A stretch of 9,022 nucleotides of DNA from Caryophanales bacterium (GTDB lineage: Bacteria; Bacillota_I; Bacilli_A; RF39; UBA660): assembly GCA_016291895.1 (NCBI GenBank), contig JAEEZO010000047.1, positions 1 to 9,022 on the forward strand, given 5' to 3'. Each line of letters opens with the position of its first letter. The stretch's first letter is position 1. The notes under the pieces were generated by a model. That model ran no database searches, was not told the origin of the DNA, and saw only the letters and a list, made by a program, of their open reading frames with translations. Made by a program: the position numbers and the translations under genes. Of the stretch, positions 6,126-9,022 are shown in pieces.

Positions 6126-6142
6126 AATTACTTTGACTTTTT
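6114..6142 (-). terminator. Intrinsic terminator of recA, overlapping its last codons
   Basis: Arms at 6132-6142 and 6116-6126 (minus-strand AAAAAGTCAAA and TTTGACTTTTT) form an 11-base stem with a five-base loop that contains the recA TAA stop (6128-6130). The U tract on the minus strand runs 6120-6114. The first arm encodes the last residues (KSK) of RecA. Confidence 0.8.
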
Positions 6143-7150
6143 ATCTTCTTTTGAAGTTTTAGATATTCCATAGAATTCTCTTATTTTTTCTTCTATTTTA
6201 TCTTTTAATTTCGTATTTTCTTTTAATAAAAGTTTAACGTTTTCTCTACCTTGACCAAGTTTCTCACCATTATATGAATACCATGCTCCAGTTTTTTCTA
6301 AGATGCCACAGTTGGTTCCAAGGTCAACAATTTCACCTTCACGAGAAACACCTTCACCATACATAATATCAACGGTTGTATTTTTAAATGGTGGCGCAAC
6401 TTTGTTCTTAACAACTTTGATATTTGTCTTATTACCCATTATAGAATCAGCAGATGCTTTGATAGCTTCTCCTCTTCTTATTTCAAGTCTTATACTTGAA
6501 TAGAATTTAAGAGCTCTACCACCTGTTGTTGTTTCAGGGTTTCCAAACATTACACCAACTTTTTCACGTAATTGGTTAATGAAAATAGCAATCGTTTTTG
6601 TTTTATTAATGGAGCCAGCAAGTTTTCTTAATGCTTGTGACATAAGTCTTGCTTGAAGACCAACATGAGAATCTCCCATTTCACCATCAATTTCGGCTTG
6701 GGGAACAAGAGCCGCTACTGAATCAATTACTACAATATTAATAGCATTACTTTTAACTAGCGCATCACAAATTTCAAGAGCCTGTTCTCCAGTATCAGGT
6801 TGTGCTAATAATAAATCATTTATATTAACTCCTAAGGCTTTAGCATAAACAGGGTCAAGAGCATGTTCAGCATCAATAAAAGCTGCTCTTCCACCTTGTT
6901 TTTGAACTTCTGCAATAGCATGAAGAGCAAAAGTTGTTTTACCACTTGACTCAGGTCCAAAGATTTCAATAATTCTTCCTTTTGGGTAACCTCCTACACC
7001 TAAAGCTATATCAAGTGATAAAGAACCTGATGGTACTGTTTCAACTTCAACATGACTTGAGTCACCTAAACGCATAACTGCACCTTTACCGAATTGCTTT
7101 TCGATTGCCGCTAGTAAATCCTCAGTTACTTTATCTTTTTCTTCTTTCAT
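6128..7150 (-). CDS. recA: RecA recombinase
   Basis: RecA forms ATP-dependent filaments on single-stranded DNA, performs homologous pairing and strand exchange, and acts as co-protease in LexA-type SOS induction. The 340-residue product is full length for the family (about 340-350). Visible landmarks: Walker A GPESSGKT (65-72), the catalytic Glu95 in [10 protein letters not shown], Walker [10 protein letters not shown] with Asp143, the L1 region around [18 protein letters not shown] (151-168), L2 with [18 protein letters not shown] (202-219), which includes the RecA signature, and a charged C-terminal tail rich in Lys, Glu and Asp. ATG at 7148-7150 has a GGAGGA ribosome binding site (7155-7160). 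It is monocistronic by its signals: the upstream Ig-protein gene ends in a terminator, and recA ends in its own. No LexA box of the Bacillus type (CGAAC-4-GTTCG) is visible upstream. Confidence 0.99.
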   Translation of the reverse strand: MKEEKDKVTEDLLAAIEKQFGKGAVMRLGDSSHVEVETVPSGSLSLDIALGVGGYPKGRIIEIFGPESSGKTTFALHAIAEVQKQGGRAAFIDAEHALDPVYAKALGVNINDLLLAQPDTGEQALEICDALVKSNAINIVVIDSVAALVPQAEIDGEMGDSHVGLQARLMSQALRKLAGSINKTKTIAIFINQLREKVGVMFGNPETTTGGRALKFYSSIRLEIRRGEAIKASADSIMGNKTNIKVVKNKVAPPFKNTTVDIMYGEGVSREGEIVDLGTNCGILEKTGAWYSYNGEKLGQGRENVKLLLKENTKLKDKIEEKIREFYGISKTSKEDKKSK

Positions 7151-7194
7151 TATATCCTCCGTATTGTTATTTCAAACCATAATTCCTATATATT

Positions 7195-7223
7195 ATTTTA
7201 TATTTTTTTAATAGATAAAGCAA
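7195..7223 (-). promoter_or_regulatory. recA promoter
   Basis: On the minus strand TTGCTT (7218-7223), a 17-base spacer and TAAAAT (7195-7200) form a good sigma-A type promoter, predicting a leader of roughly 38 bases before ATG 7150. It sits immediately downstream of the terminator of the Ig-stalk gene. No palindromic operator is seen between 7151 and 7232. Confidence 0.6.
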
Positions 7224-7232
7224 TTAGATTTA

Positions 7233-7262
7233 CAAAAAGAAAAAGAGAATTATTAATTCTCT
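7233..7262 (-). terminator. Intrinsic terminator of the Ig-stalk gene
   Basis: On the minus strand arms AGAGAATT (7262-7255) and AATTCTCT (7251-7244) form an eight-base stem with a three-base loop, followed by a T-rich tract TTTTTCTTTTT (7243-7233). The first arm overlaps the last two codons and the TAA stop (7253-7255). Confidence 0.7.
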
Positions 7263-8887
7263 CTTACTTCAACAATTATATCTAATGTAACATCGTTACT
7301 AATAACACTAACAATTGTTTTTCCTTTACCAACAGCTTTAACAACACCATTTTCAACTTTAATTACATCAGGATTAGCGCTAACCCATTTTAAGCTAACA
7401 TCAGATGCATTATTAGGAACAAAACCAATAGCAAGTCCATGAGTTTCACCTTTATTAAGAACTAAGTAACTTGTACTTGTTGTCATGGAGATAAGTGGTT
7501 CTTCTTCTACTTCTACTTCGATACTTTTAAATCCTTCATTACCAGATATATATACTGTTGCAAGACCAGGATTTTGAGCTGTTAATAAACCATTATTAGA
7601 TACTGTAACAATATTATTATCACTACTTGAAAATTTAATACTATTTGTATTGGCATTTATAGGTTCAACAGAATAAGTTATTAATTTAGTATTTCCTTTT
7701 ATAAGTTTGATACTGTCCTGAGGAACTATAATATCTGTAATTGGAATATTAGAATCATTATCAAGAACATTTACATATAATTCATAACTAACATTATTTT
7801 TAGATTCAATAGTAACGATAGCGCTTCCAGCTTCTAAAGCTTCAATCGTACCATTTTTAACTCTAATATTATCATTATCTGTACTATAAGTTAATGTTTG
7901 ATCAGTTGCATTTGAAGGTAATACTTTAATAGGTATATCATACTTCTCACCAATATACATATTAATATTATTCTTTTCAGAAGTTATTTGTTCAATAGGA
8001 ACAACTTCTTCTTTAACATTTACATTTATAACTTCAACAATATCATTTACAGTTCTCGCAATAACTTGTGTTTTTCCATAACCAACAGCTTTGATTTCGC
8101 CATCATTAACAGTTACTACTTTATTGTTTAAAGTTTCATAAGTTATATTGTTATTAGCACCCTTTGGAAGAACTTCACTAGTTATTTTAATAGTTCCACC
8201 TAAAACAAGAGAAACATTATTAACTGATAGTAATAAATCTGTTGGTAATCTACTACCACCCATATTAGCAATATCAGAAACACTAACTTTTATTTCTTCT
8301 TCTTTATCGCCAACATAAGCTTTAACATAAGCTTCCCCTGGTTTTAGAGCTGTTATCAATCCTTTATTATCTACTTTAACAACAGATTCATCTGTACTTA
8401 AAAAACGTATTGAACGATAATTAGCATTTACAGGGTATAGTTGATATTTAACTTGATATGTAGCATCACTATTAAGATAAATATTTTGCGTTGTAAAATT
8501 AATATCATTTACAGGAATATCTTCTTTAGATACATGAACAATACAATCTATTGATAAATTATTATAAGGAATCTTAGCAGTAATAATTGCATCTCCTTCT
8601 TTTTTACCATAAATATATCCTGTTACTTCATTTACTTCAACAACATTGGAATCATTAGAACTCCATTCAATTGTTCCACTATAACTATCAAGTGGATAAA
8701 TATATGAAGCTAATTGATAATGATCATTTTTCTTAATACCAATTTCGATTTGATTTAGTGATATAGCTTCAGGAAGATTCTTATTTTTAAATGATATAAC
8801 CTCAAACTTAAATAAGACAACCGCTACTATCGAACATAAAATAAAAAGCATCAAAACTTTTAATATAATATCACGTTTATTATTCAT
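7253..8887 (-). CDS. Membrane-anchored protein of about six Big_2 Ig-like domains
   Basis: The 544-residue product starts with a basic tip (MNNKRD) and one hydrophobic segment (about 8-27) with no lipobox or evident cleavage site, so it is probably an N-terminal anchor. The remainder is a string of Big_2 bacterial Ig-like modules at about 40-121, 124-205, 215-293, 296-376, 381-462 and 464-544, each about 80 residues. Each shows the strand pattern L-x-x-G...P-x-x-A...V/I-x-V-x-x-G-x-I-x-A-x-x-x-G-x-A. A longer linker (206-214, ANMGGSRLP) divides modules 1-2 from 3-6. No enzymatic or cell-wall sorting domain is seen. Such repeats occur in adhesins and surface stalks; adhesion or spacing is inferred. 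ATG at 8885-8887 follows an AGAGG site (8893-8897). The architecture resembles the anchored Ig/glycosidase protein elsewhere in the window, but without the enzyme. Confidence 0.85.
   Translation of the reverse strand: MNNKRDIILKVLMLFILCSIVAVVLFKFEVISFKNKNLPEAISLNQIEIGIKKNDHYQLASYIYPLDSYSGTIEWSSNDSNVVEVNEVTGYIYGKKEGDAIITAKIPYNNLSIDCIVHVSKEDIPVNDINFTTQNIYLNSDATYQVKYQLYPVNANYRSIRFLSTDESVVKVDNKGLITALKPGEAYVKAYVGDKEEEIKVSVSDIANMGGSRLPTDLLLSVNNVSLVLGGTIKITSEVLPKGANNNITYETLNNKVVTVNDGEIKAVGYGKTQVIARTVNDIVEVINVNVKEEVVPIEQITSEKNNINMYIGEKYDIPIKVLPSNATDQTLTYSTDNDNIRVKNGTIEALEAGSAIVTIESKNNVSYELYVNVLDNDSNIPITDIIVPQDSIKLIKGNTKLITYSVEPINANTNSIKFSSSDNNIVTVSNNGLLTAQNPGLATVYISGNEGFKSIEVEVEEEPLISMTTSTSYLVLNKGETHGLAIGFVPNNASDVSLKWVSANPDVIKVENGVVKAVGKGKTIVSVISNDVTLDIIVEVREN
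8337..8356 (-). repeat. Inverted partner of the 20-base segment at 4735-4754
   Basis: The minus strand reads ATAACAGCTCTAAAACCAGG and matches 4735-4754 at 19 of 20 bases. It encodes ITALKPG (178-184) of the second Ig module. It may be conserved module sequence rather than a recent duplication. Confidence 0.7.
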
Positions 8888-8903
8888 ACTTACCTCTACT
8901 ATG

Positions 8904-8912
8904 ATTATATCA
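8904..8912 (-). promoter_or_regulatory. Extended -10 promoter of the Ig-stalk gene
   Basis: On the minus strand TGATATAAT, a perfect extended -10, lies 17-25 bases upstream of the start codon at 8887. The -35 position (8927-8932, TTTTAA) is weak and overlaps the stop codon of the preceding gene. The motif equals that of the aminotransferase promoter (380-388). Confidence 0.6.
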
Positions 8913-8926
8913 TAACAAAATATTTT

Positions 8927-9022
8927 TTAAAATAGATTATAGACACGATAATAATCATTATCTTTATAATATATTCCAATACATTTATTATTATTAATAA
9001 ACATAATATATTCATCGTCATA
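8927..9022 (-). CDS. C-terminal end of an unidentified protein (runs off right edge)
   Basis: A minus-strand frame is open from the window edge for 31 codons and ends at TAA (8927-8929). The tail is polar and tyrosine-rich, ending ...KCIGIYYKDNDYYRVYNLF. It reads like the end of a real protein rather than spacer, and its stop lies just before the promoter of the Ig-stalk gene, as expected of the preceding gene. The pattern IGIY...V-x-x-(L)F faintly recalls C-terminal domains of TruB-type pseudouridine synthases, but 31 residues are too few to assign a family. Confidence 0.5.
   Translation of the reverse strand, partial: YDDEYIMFINNNKCIGIYYKDNDYYRVYNLF

Noticed and set aside
6303..6503. Plus-strand frame of 66 codons inside recA
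   Set aside because: It is the complement of conserved RecA sequence and has no independent signals.
7253..8887. Repeated Ig modules as a CRISPR-like or tandem DNA repeat
   Set aside because: The repetition is at protein level in about 80-residue modules; the DNA copies are diverged and there are no uniform spacers.

Overview
The window is about 9 kb of very AT-rich bacterial DNA (roughly 28% GC by eye) with short intergenic gaps, GGAGG-type ribosome binding sites and U-tract terminators. Tryptophan codons that I checked are TGG, and every gene whose end is visible stops at TAA or TAG, so the standard bacterial code fits and the Mycoplasma UGA=Trp code is not needed. A lipobox lipoprotein, a prepilin, N-terminally anchored Ig-domain surface proteins and a RecA of Firmicutes type suggest a low-GC Firmicutes/Bacilli-like organism, perhaps an uncultured gut lineage. 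The taxonomic placement is inference.

Layout from left to right: (1) the 5' part of a type IV prepilin-like gene (minus, cut by the left edge), divergent from (2) a 510-residue class I/II PLP-dependent aminotransferase (plus). (3) A 297-residue lipoprotein of unknown function (minus) converges on the aminotransferase and shares a hairpin terminator with it. (4) A tRNA-Arg(CCU) gene (minus) has its own promoter and terminator. (5) A four-helix membrane protein with an acidic outer domain (minus) is divergent from (6) a membrane-anchored protein with three Big_2 Ig-like domains and a C-terminal phosphodiester glycosidase (NAGPA-type) domain (plus). (7) A 168-residue protein of unknown function (minus), (8) recA (minus) and (9) a membrane-anchored protein made only of about six Big_2 Ig-like domains (minus) follow. 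(10) The last bases hold the 3' end of another minus-strand coding region that runs off the window.

The genes look mostly monocistronic. Nearly every one has its own TGnTATAAT-type extended -10 promoter and its own intrinsic terminator, and several terminators are folded into the end of the coding sequence. Five of the protein genes encode exported or surface products (prepilin, lipoprotein, membrane protein, two Ig-stalk proteins), so the region is a mixture of housekeeping genes (recA, tRNA, aminotransferase) and cell-surface genes. The two Ig-stalk proteins share module sequences and may belong to one family. I see no mobile element, CRISPR array, prophage or clear defence system. The most unusual items are the anchored Ig/phosphodiester-glycosidase enzyme, the pure Ig stalk beside recA, and the tightly overlapping promoter and terminator signals.
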